DNA of 15,346 nucleotides from Synergistaceae bacterium UBA4088 (lineage in GTDB: Bacteria > Synergistota > Synergistia > Synergistales > Thermovirgaceae). The DNA is taken from contig DFYG01000075.1 of assembly GCA_002382605.1 (NCBI GenBank), forward strand, positions 2,255-17,600. Direction: 5' to 3'. Numbering within the stretch: position 1 is the stretch's first letter; every line of letters begins with the position of its first letter. The translations under genes were made by a program, and so were the position numbers. Positions 6,199-13,039 of the stretch are shown here, piece after piece. The notes below the pieces were generated by a model that saw only the letters and a program-made list of their open reading frames with translations, was not told where the DNA came from and made no database searches.

Positions 6199-7881
6199 AT
6201 GCAGCACCAGGACTGGCATGTAAAATGTGTCGAATGGTTTGAAGATCTCTTTGAGGTCTCCAGGACTGGTTCTGTCGTTATTTCTGTCCTTATTATGGGC
6301 GGAGTTGTTCTGCTGGTTTACATCACCGGCGGCGCCAAGTATGTCTATTCCCATACGATGTACCTGGCAATTATTGCTGCCGCGTTCTTTCACGGTATTA
6401 AGGGCGGGGTCCTATCCGGATTGATAGGTGGGCTGGCTCTTGGCCCTTTTATGCCGCTTGATGTCGCCACCGGGGAAATGCAGGAAGCCTTCAACTGGCT
6501 TTACAGAACCGGATTCTTCGCCCTGATCGGTCTGTTGTGCGGTTCGGGGTTCGAAGCGGCAAGATATCCGATGAACCAGCTCAAACGGCAGGCAGGCCGC
6601 AATACGCTGACCGGGCTTCCGAACAGATTTGCGCTAGTCGAAGACCTGGAAAAGAAAAGATCATCCGGAAATGAACTGCAGCCCGGTACCTTTATGTTTT
6701 TTTCACTTGAGAATGCAGCGGAGATCCGGTCGCACTTCGGTTTTGGAGCCATGGATGATGTCATCCGGCAGCTCGCAATTCGTATCAGCGAGACGGTAGA
6801 AGGCGATGCCTATCACCTTTACCCGAACCTGTTGGGAGTGCTGTTTTTCGGCAAGGATGTTTCGCAAACGAGTGCTTTGTCTGGATCTCTGGAAGAAAAG
6901 ATCCAGCTCCCATACGAATCGAACGGCATTCCGCTTCACGGCGAGATCCTGATCGCCTGTACCGATATTACCGCCGAGGAAGGATCGGAATTGTTTTTGA
7001 GGCGGTGCGAGGCGGAGCTGCAGGATTTGGCGAAACAACCGCAAAGATCGACAAGCCTTTCCTTCAGGCTCGATGGCGAAACGGGAATGGAGAACCTCAA
7101 ACTTCTCGGGGAGTTGAAGGAATCCCTGGGTCTAGGGCACCTGCGCCTTCACTTCCAACCGAAAGTGAATATTCGGACTCGAACCATTACCAGCGCGGAG
7201 GCCCTCATCCGATGGGAACACCCCGGTCTCGGCAATATCTCTCCAGGGCGTTTTATTCCCAGCGTGGAAAACAGCACTCTTATAATCCAGGTGACGGATT
7301 GGGTGATCGACAACGCCCTGTCCCAGATGGTGCGGTGGAGAGAGGACGGACTTGAAATTCCCGTGGCGGTCAACGTCTCGATGCGGAACCTGGTCCAACC
7401 CGATTTTTCGGACAAGGTCATGCGTTCCCTCGATCTCTACCAGATCGAAGGGAAATTCCTGGAACTCGAGATCACGGAGAGCGCAATTATGCAGGACATC
7501 GCGGGTTCCATCGAGAAACTCAAGGTATTGACCAGGATGCACATCAATATATCTATCGACGATTTCGGAACAGGGTTTTCGTCTCTAAGCTACTTGCGCA
7601 GGATCCCGGCCGGCAAGATCAAGATCGATCAGTCCTTCATAAAAAACATGCTGCGCGAAGAAGAGACAAGACAGATCGTCGAAACTTCCATCAATCTGGC
7701 TCATGGGCTCGGGAAGCTGGTTGTGGCGGAAGGAGTGGAAGACAGGGAGACTTTCGATCTGCTCGGGGAGATCGGGTGCGACGAAGCACAGGGTTTTTTC
7801 ATCAGCCGCCCGATGCCGGCCCTGCAATTTTTTGATCTGAACAAAAGCTGGACAACCGACAGCTTAAATACCGGGGGATAG
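6199..7881 (+). CDS. Membrane-bound EAL cyclic-di-GMP phosphodiesterase with degenerate GGDEF domain
   Basis: The 560-residue protein is predicted to hydrolyse cyclic-di-GMP. The N-terminal part (about 20-125) holds three or four hydrophobic segments forming an MASE-like integral membrane sensor. A GGDEF-like domain follows, beginning NTLTGLPNRFALVEDL, but where the GG(D/E)EF loop should lie it reads YPNLLGVLF, so it has no cyclase activity and may be regulatory. The EAL domain has the catalytic set intact: E334 in EALIRW, N392 in NVSMRN, E424 in LEITES, D454/D455 in IDDFGTGFSSL, K475 in KIKID and E511 in VAEGVE. I chose ATG 6199, preceded by GGAGG (6186-6190) at an 8-base spacing. A TTG at 6181 is possible but lacks a comparable site. 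It is divergent from the cyclase, forming an antagonistic pair. Confidence 0.92.
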   Translation: MQHQDWHVKCVEWFEDLFEVSRTGSVVISVLIMGGVVLLVYITGGAKYVYSHTMYLAIIAAAFFHGIKGGVLSGLIGGLALGPFMPLDVATGEMQEAFNWLYRTGFFALIGLLCGSGFEAARYPMNQLKRQAGRNTLTGLPNRFALVEDLEKKRSSGNELQPGTFMFFSLENAAEIRSHFGFGAMDDVIRQLAIRISETVEGDAYHLYPNLLGVLFFGKDVSQTSALSGSLEEKIQLPYESNGIPLHGEILIACTDITAEEGSELFLRRCEAELQDLAKQPQRSTSLSFRLDGETGMENLKLLGELKESLGLGHLRLHFQPKVNIRTRTITSAEALIRWEHPGLGNISPGRFIPSVENSTLIIQVTDWVIDNALSQMVRWREDGLEIPVAVNVSMRNLVQPDFSDKVMRSLDLYQIEGKFLELEITESAIMQDIAGSIEKLKVLTRMHINISIDDFGTGFSSLSYLRRIPAGKIKIDQSFIKNMLREEETRQIVETSINLAHGLGKLVVAEGVEDRETFDLLGEIGCDEAQGFFISRPMPALQFFDLNKSWTTDSLNTGG

Positions 7882-8011
7882 CAACAAGTCACCTGCCCAT
7901 TCCATACTGGTACGCCGCAGGATCCTGTAAGCCTGTCCGTATGTTTGGAACCTGGGTAGCGTGATTTGTTCATGCGGATCGCGGATGTGATAAATAATCT
8001 GATATGCAATA

Positions 8012-8032
8012 ATTTCTTCAATTCGAAGAAAT
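8012..8032. repeat. Short inverted repeat upstream of the PAS/HD-GYP remnant
   Basis: ATTTCTTC (8012-8019) and GAAGAAAT (8025-8032) form an 8-bp stem around a 5-base loop, about 40 bases before the pseudogene start. No T-run follows, so it is not a good terminator; an operator or leader hairpin is possible. The rest of 7882-8073 shows no gene and no clear promoter. Confidence 0.4.
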
Positions 8033-8073
8033 CGTCAAAAGGATAAACCTTAAGGCGAAAGGAGTTCCCCCGC

Positions 8074-8438
8074 ATGGCAGAGAAACAGGATCCGGACGGA
8101 AGCAAGGCCCCAAAAGTGGATCTTGAGAACGAACTCGAACGCCAGAAGGCCTTTATCGAACTCCTGATAGAGACCATCCCTTCGCCTGTTTTCTACAAGG
8201 ACACCGAAGGACGTTACACCGGCTGCAACAGGGGAAAGAGATACTTCTGGAGGCCCGCATCCTGGCGGTAGCCGATGTTGTCGAGGCCATGTCATCCCAT
8301 CGCCCGTACCGTGCCGCCAAGGGGATGGATGCTGCGCTCGAAGAGATCGAAAGCAACAAAGGCACCTTATACTGTCCGGACGCGGTCGACGCATGCCTCC
8401 GGCTCTTCCGTGAGAAGGGATACGTTCTCGAGGAATAA
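8074..8438 (+). pseudogene. Remnant of a PAS...HD-GYP phosphodiesterase with internal deletion and frameshift
   Basis: ATG 8074 has a good ribosome-binding site (AAAGGAG, 8058-8064) and opens a coiled lead-in followed by a typical PAS start, FIELLIETIPSPVFYKDTEGRYTGCN. At about 8229-8238 the PAS domain breaks off and its frame ends at 8271. In another frame, from about 8232 to the TAA at 8436-8438, the sequence reads GKEILLEARILAVADVVEAM, then SSHRPYRAAKGMDAALEEI, ending KGYVLEE. That is the C-terminal end of an HD-GYP domain. The HD and GYP signatures and everything between are gone. The simplest reading is a full-length PAS(-GGDEF?)-HD-GYP regulator that lost its middle in a deletion that was not a multiple of three. 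A functional 65-residue PAS peptide from the first frame is conceivable but unlikely. Confidence 0.85.
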
Positions 8439-8590
8439 AGAACCAGGTGACTGGTAATGTCAAAAGCCAGCCCAAATCTTGCACCACAGTGAACGCAGAG
8501 AAGAGCGACAGAGAAAAACAAAGACAAATACGTTCTATGTTTAGAAACAAATAATGAATTTGCCATCAGCCTGCTGCCTGTAACACAGAT

Positions 8591-8686
8591 GAATCTGGTT
8601 TTGTTTGTCATCCTGAGGACCAACGGGACGTAGGATCTCTTTCTGAACCAGATTCTTCGCCCTTCTGGCTCAGAATGACAGCAAAC
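8591..8686. repeat. Nested palindromic intergenic element (REP/MITE-like)
   Basis: Two interleaved inverted pairs occur. GAATCTGGTT (8591-8600) is exactly complementary to AACCAGATTC (8646-8655). GTTTGTCATCCTGAG (8603-8617) pairs with CTCAGAATGACAGCAAAC (8669-8686), sharing TGTCAT-C/T-CTGAG. The words GTCATCCTGAG, AGATTCTTCGC and CTCAGAATGACA resemble a palindromic element found in intergenic DNA of diverse bacteria; this is from memory, not a search. No open frame with coding character lies in it. Confidence 0.65.
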
Positions 8687-8709
8687 GCTTGTACCCTTAC
8701 CCTATTTGA

Positions 8710-8729
8710 TTTTTTGTTCTAACAAAAAA
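8710..8729. repeat. AT-rich hairpin inside the repeat cluster
   Basis: TTTTTTG (8710-8716) and CAAAAAA (8723-8729) form a weak 7-bp stem with a 6-base loop, directly against the right arm of the outer inverted repeat. It is too AT-rich to be a confident terminator on either strand. Confidence 0.3.
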
Positions 8730-8792
8730 GATTTTCTCTGTGCTACTCTGCGTCCTCCGTGGTGCAAGAATCGGATTTTGGTTTCCCGTTTC

Positions 8793-8852
8793 GATTTTAC
8801 CGTTCACCGTTTACGCCCTTTCGATTCACGATTCACGGCCTTTCCGAGTCAC
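8793..8852. repeat. Degenerate heptamer array downstream of the desulfhydrase gene
   Basis: Units resembling GATTCAC recur: GATTTTAC (8793), CGTTCAC (8801), CGTTTAC (8808), GATTCAC (8823), GATTCAC (8830) and GAGTCAC (8846). They are adjacent or separated by CCCTTTC-like linkers. The two units at 8823-8836 are exact tandem copies. The array ends eight bases before the desulfhydrase stop codon. Confidence 0.55.
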
Positions 8853-8859
8853 GTTTCCT

Positions 8860-9852
8860 TTAGAATTCCCCCGCAAACTGCTCCCTGTAAGGGAACAACC
8901 CGAATGCCCCCCCGGTGTGGATGAAGAGGACCCGTTCGCCCTTTTTGAAGGTCCCTTTTGCTATTTCACCCGCCAGTCCGAAGAGTGCCTTGCCGCTGTA
9001 GGTCGGGTCCACGAGCAGGGCTTCGAGAGAGGCTACGTCGCGGATGAACCGGATAAGCTCCGGAGAAGCCTTCCCGTAACCTTCGCCTATGTAGGCCGCG
9101 TTCACTTTGTATCTGCCGGAGGGAGATGGCAGGTCGGGGATGAATTTATCCCTGAGCCCGGAGAATATCTCTTCCAGTTTTGCATCCGACCATTCTGGAG
9201 GGAAGGCGACGCTTATCCCGGTCACGTGGGAGTCCAGCCCGTGAACGAGGCAGCCCGCGACGACCCCGGAGAGAGTGCCCCCTGAGCCTGAGGCGAATAC
9301 TATGTGGTCGAAAGTAACGCCCATCTCTTTGGATTGGGTCTGGATCTCACCCATTGCATCTATGTATCCGAGGGATCCAAGCGCGTCTGAAGCACCAAGA
9401 GGAATTATGTACGGTTTCACCCCTTCCCTGCTGTACGATCCGGCTGTTTTTTCCATTGCTTCAGCAAGTTCAAGGAGAGGTGCTCCCGGAATGAAGGTAG
9501 TTCCCGCCCCGAAAAGCCGGTCGAGAAAAAGGTTGCCTTCGGGGATCTTTTCGCAGGGTCCCCCGAGGACGAGATGAGAAAGGAGCCCTATCCGGGCCGC
9601 CACGGCCGCCGTTGCCCTTGCGTGGTTCGACTGGGGACCGCCGCAGGTTATCAGGACTCCGGCCCCCTCCCTGAGGGCCTCCGCGGCGAAGTATTCCAGT
9701 TTCCGGACCTTGTTCCCCGATACGCCGACCCCGGTCATGTCGTCCCTTTTGATGAAGATATCCGGTCCTCCGAGGTTGGCAGAAAGTCTTTCTGCCCGGT
9801 AGATGGGTGTTGGAAGCGAGGCGATACAGATCTTTTCAGCGAATTTTTTCAT
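8860..9852 (-). CDS. dcyD: D-cysteine desulfhydrase-type PLP enzyme (ACC deaminase superfamily)
   Basis: The 330-residue protein matches the D-cysteine desulfhydrase length. It would convert D-cysteine to pyruvate, sulfide and ammonia in the cytoplasm. The PLP lysine is K48 in SGNKVRKLEYF. CGGPQSNHARATAAVAA contacts the substrate, and ASGSGGTLSG is the phosphate loop. Two positions that separate ACC deaminase (Glu295/Leu322 in Pseudomonas) from the desulfhydrase read Ser286 in DPTYSGK and Thr313 in IHTGGAFGL. Published swaps at these sites (E295S/L322T) turned the deaminase into a desulfhydrase, so the deaminase is unlikely. A related sulfo-lyase acting on cysteate remains possible. I chose the ATG at 9852, preceded by GGAAGGGGGA. 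The frame is open for 56 more codons up to a TTG, but that region holds the divergent promoter. Confidence 0.82.
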   Translation of the reverse strand: MKKFAEKICIASLPTPIYRAERLSANLGGPDIFIKRDDMTGVGVSGNKVRKLEYFAAEALREGAGVLITCGGPQSNHARATAAVAARIGLLSHLVLGGPCEKIPEGNLFLDRLFGAGTTFIPGAPLLELAEAMEKTAGSYSREGVKPYIIPLGASDALGSLGYIDAMGEIQTQSKEMGVTFDHIVFASGSGGTLSGVVAGCLVHGLDSHVTGISVAFPPEWSDAKLEEIFSGLRDKFIPDLPSPSGRYKVNAAYIGEGYGKASPELIRFIRDVASLEALLVDPTYSGKALFGLAGEIAKGTFKKGERVLFIHTGGAFGLFPYREQFAGEF

Positions 9853-9913
9853 TATGGTTCCCCCTTCCATTAATTTTCCGAAGGCCTTAGTGTTTGTGAA
9901 TTGCATATCTATT

Positions 9914-9942
9914 TTGACACATCCGTAAAAATACGGCATATT
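9914..9942 (+). promoter_or_regulatory. Strong -35 promoter for ortA-ortB-alr with an inverted repeat in the spacer
   Basis: TTGACA (9914-9919), a perfect -35, is followed after 17 bases by CATATT (9937-9942), four of six to the -10 consensus. Transcription would begin near 9949, giving a leader of about 90 bases. The spacer contains CCGTA (9923-9927), four A, then TACGG (9932-9936), a 5-bp inverted repeat placed where a repressor would block polymerase. The region also serves the divergent desulfhydrase gene. Confidence 0.6.
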
Positions 9943-10041
9943 TGAGCAATTACATACACCATTATCCACGAAGTCCAGAGATTTGGGGGCTTCCCGTGTC
10001 GAAAGATCCGAAATTGACAATATCGCCGGGGAGGCAGTTCA

Positions 10042-10359
10042 ATGCAGGTGCAGGCGCACAAGGGAGATTGGGTCCAGATTTACCTGGTGGTTCTGGAGGC
10101 GGGGAGCCGTGCTCCCCAGGTCCCGGAGGATACGGCGAAGGTCCCCCTGGAGATGAAGGTCAAGGGCAGCCTCGTGGAGGAGTCCGCGGCTGTTGGCGAC
10201 ACGGTTTCGGTTGAAACGGCTGTCGGAAGAAGGATCACAGGTAAACTTGCAGCGATCGACCCGCCCTATGATGTGGGTTTCGGGCCTCCGCCCGTCGAGC
10301 TTCGATCCGTCGGTGCAGAACTGCGAAGAATACTGAAGCAGGAGGTCCCTCTGTCATGA
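10042..10359 (+). CDS. ortA: 2-amino-4-oxopentanoate thiolase, alpha (small) subunit OrtA
   Basis: The 105-residue product matches the small subunit of 2-amino-4-ketopentanoate (AKP) thiolase. Its N-terminal block has KGDWVQIYLVVLEAGSRAPQVPEDT followed by KVPLEMKVKGSL; its centre is VGDTVSVETAVGRRITGKL; its end has YDVGFGPPPVELRSVGAELRRIL. These blocks agree with OrtA of ornithine-fermenting clostridia as I remember it. With OrtB it cleaves 2-amino-4-oxopentanoate with CoA to acetyl-CoA and alanine (D-alanine in the characterised enzyme). GGGGAGG (10028-10034) lies seven bases before the ATG. The gene ends in an ATGA overlap with ortB, consistent with a 1:1 complex. Confidence 0.88.
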   Translation: MQVQAHKGDWVQIYLVVLEAGSRAPQVPEDTAKVPLEMKVKGSLVEESAAVGDTVSVETAVGRRITGKLAAIDPPYDVGFGPPPVELRSVGAELRRILKQEVPLS

Positions 10360-11777
10360 GGGTGCCAATGGATTACGCTTCGGTGATGGCCCGCAGGGGG
10401 GAGATCATGCGCAGCTCTGTCGGCATCGATTACGACAAATTCACGACTGGCCGGATCGCCTTCGACTACGAGCGGATGATGTCCGAGACTGGCTATGCTC
10501 TTGACGAGGTAAAAAGGATCCAGCGCGAGTCCAACGTCGGTGACACCCCTCTTATAGAACTGAAGAACCTCACCCGTCTTGTCCGCCATATTTCAGAGCC
10601 CGGCAGGGGCGCCCGCATTTTCGTCAAGGACGAGGCCAACAACCCCGCAAGATCCTTCAAGGACAGAAGGGCCTCTCTTTCGGTCCACAATGCGCTCATG
10701 AAAGGCTACAAAGGCGTAGTCGCAGCCACTAGCGGAAACTACGGCGCGGCAGTCGCCAGCCAGGCCGCCAGAAAAAACCTTTCATGCATCATCGTACAGG
10801 AGGTCTTTGACAGCCTGGGGTTCGAGCAGCCGGAGATCGCCGAAAAAGGGCGTGCCTGCGAGGCATACGGGGCAGAGGTTCTTCAGCTATCCGTCGGGCC
10901 GGAGCTCTTTTACATTTTTCTTCTTGTCCTTGAGGAGACGGGTTTCTTCAACGCCTCCCTCTACACGCCTTTCTCGGTGGCCGGAATAGAGACTCTCGGG
11001 ACGGAGATAGTCGAACAGTCCCGGACCCTGACAGGCCGCAACCCCGATGCCATAGTCAGCACCCACGCGGGGGGTGGGATCACTACGGGAACCGCAAGAG
11101 GGGCCATAAAGGCAGGCAGCCCCGACACGCTCATCATCGGAGCGAGCGTCGACCTGCACGGACTGCACATGGCCTCCGACCGCGATTTCAACCGCAAATC
11201 ATTCACCACCGGACACACCGGTTTCGGATTCCCGTTCGCCGTATGGCCAGACCGCTCGGATGTCCCGAGGAACGCGGCCCGGGTTCTTCGCTACCTGGAC
11301 CGCTACGTCACTGTCACCCAGGGCTCCGTCTTCTACATAACGGAGGCTCTTGCGCAGCTTGAGGGACTGGAGAGAGGTCCCGCCGGAAACACATCCCTGA
11401 CCGCTGCCTTTTCTCTTGCCCAGACTATGGACGAGGATGCCGTATTGGTTGTGAACGAGACCGAGTATACCGGCGCAGGAAAGCACCCTTATGCCCAGAT
11501 AGCATTCGCGAAAAAGATGGGGGTCGAGGTGTTCAGAGGGGATCCCACGGAAGAAAAGCCCGGGAAGAACATCATCATTCCGCTCAGGCCGGAGCAGATC
11601 GAGGCAGAAGATGTCGATCTTGACAGGCTCCGCGAATCGTACGTGAAAAACGCCGGCAAAAGCCTCGGAGACGAGGCCTTGATGACCGCTGCAGATATCG
11701 AGTTCCTGTGCGAGGACACGAGACTCTCCCGGAAGAGGGCTGAAGAGCTTCTTTCGGAAAACGGGGTCAGTTTCTGA
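10356..11777 (+). CDS. ortB: 2-amino-4-oxopentanoate thiolase, beta (PLP) subunit OrtB
   Basis: The 473-residue product is the PLP-carrying subunit of AKP thiolase, a fold-type II enzyme related to threonine synthase. The PLP lysine is K102 in NNPARSFKDRRA, TSGNYGAAVASQAA near residue 125 binds the cofactor, and STHAGGGITTGTA near residue 235 is the glycine-rich phosphate loop. GDTPLIELKNLTRL near residue 62 is the usual entry to the fold. The length fits OrtB. It is translationally coupled to ortA through ATGA, with GGAGGT at 10341-10346. An automatic pipeline could call it threonine synthase; the OrtA partner makes the thiolase assignment much stronger. None of the aminomutase or dehydrogenase genes of the ornithine pathway occurs in the window. 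Confidence 0.88.
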   Translation: MRVPMDYASVMARRGEIMRSSVGIDYDKFTTGRIAFDYERMMSETGYALDEVKRIQRESNVGDTPLIELKNLTRLVRHISEPGRGARIFVKDEANNPARSFKDRRASLSVHNALMKGYKGVVAATSGNYGAAVASQAARKNLSCIIVQEVFDSLGFEQPEIAEKGRACEAYGAEVLQLSVGPELFYIFLLVLEETGFFNASLYTPFSVAGIETLGTEIVEQSRTLTGRNPDAIVSTHAGGGITTGTARGAIKAGSPDTLIIGASVDLHGLHMASDRDFNRKSFTTGHTGFGFPFAVWPDRSDVPRNAARVLRYLDRYVTVTQGSVFYITEALAQLEGLERGPAGNTSLTAAFSLAQTMDEDAVLVVNETEYTGAGKHPYAQIAFAKKMGVEVFRGDPTEEKPGKNIIIPLRPEQIEAEDVDLDRLRESYVKNAGKSLGDEALMTAADIEFLCEDTRLSRKRAEELLSENGVSF

Positions 11778-11825
11778 CAAATTTAGAGGCTCAGGCCCCG
11801 TAAATAAAGAAGGGTGGCAGAACAG

Positions 11826-12965
11826 ATGGCATGGCGTCCTACCCGAATGGAAGTAAGTCTGGACAATCTGCGCTATAACTACCGGCTTATCAGGAAGCAC
11901 GTAAAAGGAGCAAGGGTCATCGCCGTAGTCAAGGCCAACGCCTATAACCTGGGGCTCATGCAGGCCGCCTGGGCGCTGAGGGGCGCCGGAGCGGATTTTT
12001 TCGCGGTCGCCACCCCTGACGAGGCCATCGAACTGAGGGACGGAGGCATCACCAGCCCGGTACTTGTCCTTGGCACATCGCCCTATGCCGTTGCAGGTGA
12101 GTACGTTCGTCTGGGGATCCGTGCCGCGCTCACAGACCCGGCCATGGCGGAAGCCCTCTCGGCTGAGGCTGTACGCCAGGGGAAGAAGGCCTATGTCCAC
12201 GTCAAGATAGACAGCGGCCTGGGACGCATCGGATTTATTCCGGGACCATCCCTGAGGGATATAGAAGAAGCCTTGGCCCTCCCCGGGATCGAGGCGGAAG
12301 GTGTATTCACGCATTTCGCCACCGCCGACATAGGGGATATGACCTATACCAGAGAGCAGTACGGGCGCTTCCTGTCCGTACTTGAGGAGCTGTCGGGGAA
12401 GGGGATACGCTTCAGAATACGCCACTGCTGCAACTCGGCCGCAACGCTGGAGACCCCGGAGATGGCCCTCGATGCCGTGAGGCCGGGGCATATCATCGTG
12501 GGGATGTACCCCTCCCCCGAGGTGAAGCGTTCTATCATCGTAAAACCGTGTTTCGAGTTCAAGACAGCGATAGGTCTGATACGCGAACTACCCCCCGGGA
12601 CTGGCATCAGTTATGGTCTCAGTTACACGACGAAAGGCACCGAGAGGATAGCGCAGCTCCCCGTCGGCTACGCCGACGGATACTTCCGCGAACTCTGGAA
12701 CAAGGGAGCCGATGTTCTTGTCGGAGGTGTGAGATGCCCCGTGGTCGGCCGCATATGCATGGACCAGATGATGGTCAACGTCACCGCAGTGCCGGAGGCG
12801 GCCGTGGGCGACGAGGTGGTACTGATAGGAAAGCAGGGGGAGAGCGAGATAACGCTTGATGAGGTCGCCGAAAAGATGGGAACGCTGGCATGTGTTCCTC
12901 CCACGCTGATCAGCAGACGCGTCCCCCGGGTTTATATCGACAAGGGATCAGAAACTATAGAATGA
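11826..12965 (+). CDS. alr: Alanine racemase
   Basis: The 379-residue PLP enzyme interconverts L- and D-alanine. Both domains are present: the N-terminal barrel with PLP lysine K36 in VVKANAYNLG, the arginine in KIDSGLGRIGF and AVRPGHIIVGMY; and the C-terminal domain with catalytic Tyr263 in GISYGLSY, PVGYADGY and GRICMDQMMVNV, closing with SRRVPRVY. The common KANAYGHG is altered to KANAYNLG. I prefer ATG 11826, which fits the family's usual N-terminus and lies about 8 bases after GGGTGG. GTG 11814 would add four residues but has its purine tract directly against it. It lies 48 bases after ortB with no terminator between. D-alanine from the thiolase could thus be turned into L-alanine for transamination. 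Ornithine racemase is less likely given the complete C-terminal domain. Confidence 0.88.
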   Translation: MAWRPTRMEVSLDNLRYNYRLIRKHVKGARVIAVVKANAYNLGLMQAAWALRGAGADFFAVATPDEAIELRDGGITSPVLVLGTSPYAVAGEYVRLGIRAALTDPAMAEALSAEAVRQGKKAYVHVKIDSGLGRIGFIPGPSLRDIEEALALPGIEAEGVFTHFATADIGDMTYTREQYGRFLSVLEELSGKGIRFRIRHCCNSAATLETPEMALDAVRPGHIIVGMYPSPEVKRSIIVKPCFEFKTAIGLIRELPPGTGISYGLSYTTKGTERIAQLPVGYADGYFRELWNKGADVLVGGVRCPVVGRICMDQMMVNVTAVPEAAVGDEVVLIGKQGESEITLDEVAEKMGTLACVPPTLISRRVPRVYIDKGSETIE

Positions 12966-12979
12966 ACCCCCCACTTGTT

Positions 12980-12998
12980 TCGTGATATTATTGCACGA
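12980..12998 (+). promoter_or_regulatory. Putative extended -10 promoter with inverted repeat before the TRAP genes
   Basis: TG-A-TATTAT (12983-12991) is an extended -10 with five of six consensus bases and no good -35. It sits between the arms TCGTG (12980-12984) and CACGA (12994-12998). A second pairing, TTGTTT (12975-12980) with GATAAA (12997-13002) at 16 bases, is also possible. The inverted repeat straddling the -10 suggests an operator. Confidence 0.4.
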
Positions 12999-13039
12999 TA
13001 AATTTTTTCGTTCGCGTAGTGCAGAAGGAGGTTGAATGA

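Larger units (their letters stand above)
8477..8769. repeat. Long imperfect inverted repeat bounding an intergenic repeat cluster
   Basis: The left arm (8477-8518) and the reverse complement of the right arm (8730-8769) share TCTTGCACCAC, then ACGCAGAG, then ACAGAGAAAA, with a few substitutions and a 3-base length difference. They enclose about 210 bases holding further inverted repeats and no gene. Similar words (accac.gag..cgcagag) recur in dispersed intergenic repeats of many bacterial genomes as far as I recall. I see no transposase and no obvious target duplication. Confidence 0.7.

Noticed and set aside
5246..6223. 325-codon plus-strand open frame opposite the diguanylate cyclase
   Set aside because: It is antisense to well-conserved Cache and GGDEF coding sequence, has no recognisable domain and ends within the phosphodiesterase gene.
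8793..8852. CRISPR array
   Set aside because: Units are only 7-8 bases, degenerate and without regular spacers; no cas genes nearby.
8740..9285. 181-codon plus-strand frame across the repeat cluster and the desulfhydrase 3' end
   Set aside because: The first part is repeat sequence, the rest is antisense to dcyD; no ribosome-binding site and no domain.
9853..10020. 56-codon N-terminal extension of the desulfhydrase to a TTG
   Set aside because: It would run through the divergent ort promoter, has no family counterpart, and the ATG at 9852 has a strong ribosome-binding site.
11199..12491. 430-codon minus-strand open frame opposite ortB and alr
   Set aside because: It is a shadow of two strongly supported genes; the composition is typical of antisense reading in GC-rich codons and shows no family motif.
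12980..12998. CRP-like site before dctQ
   Set aside because: The arms GTG and CAC are nine bases apart rather than the eight of the CRP site, and the half-sites do not match.
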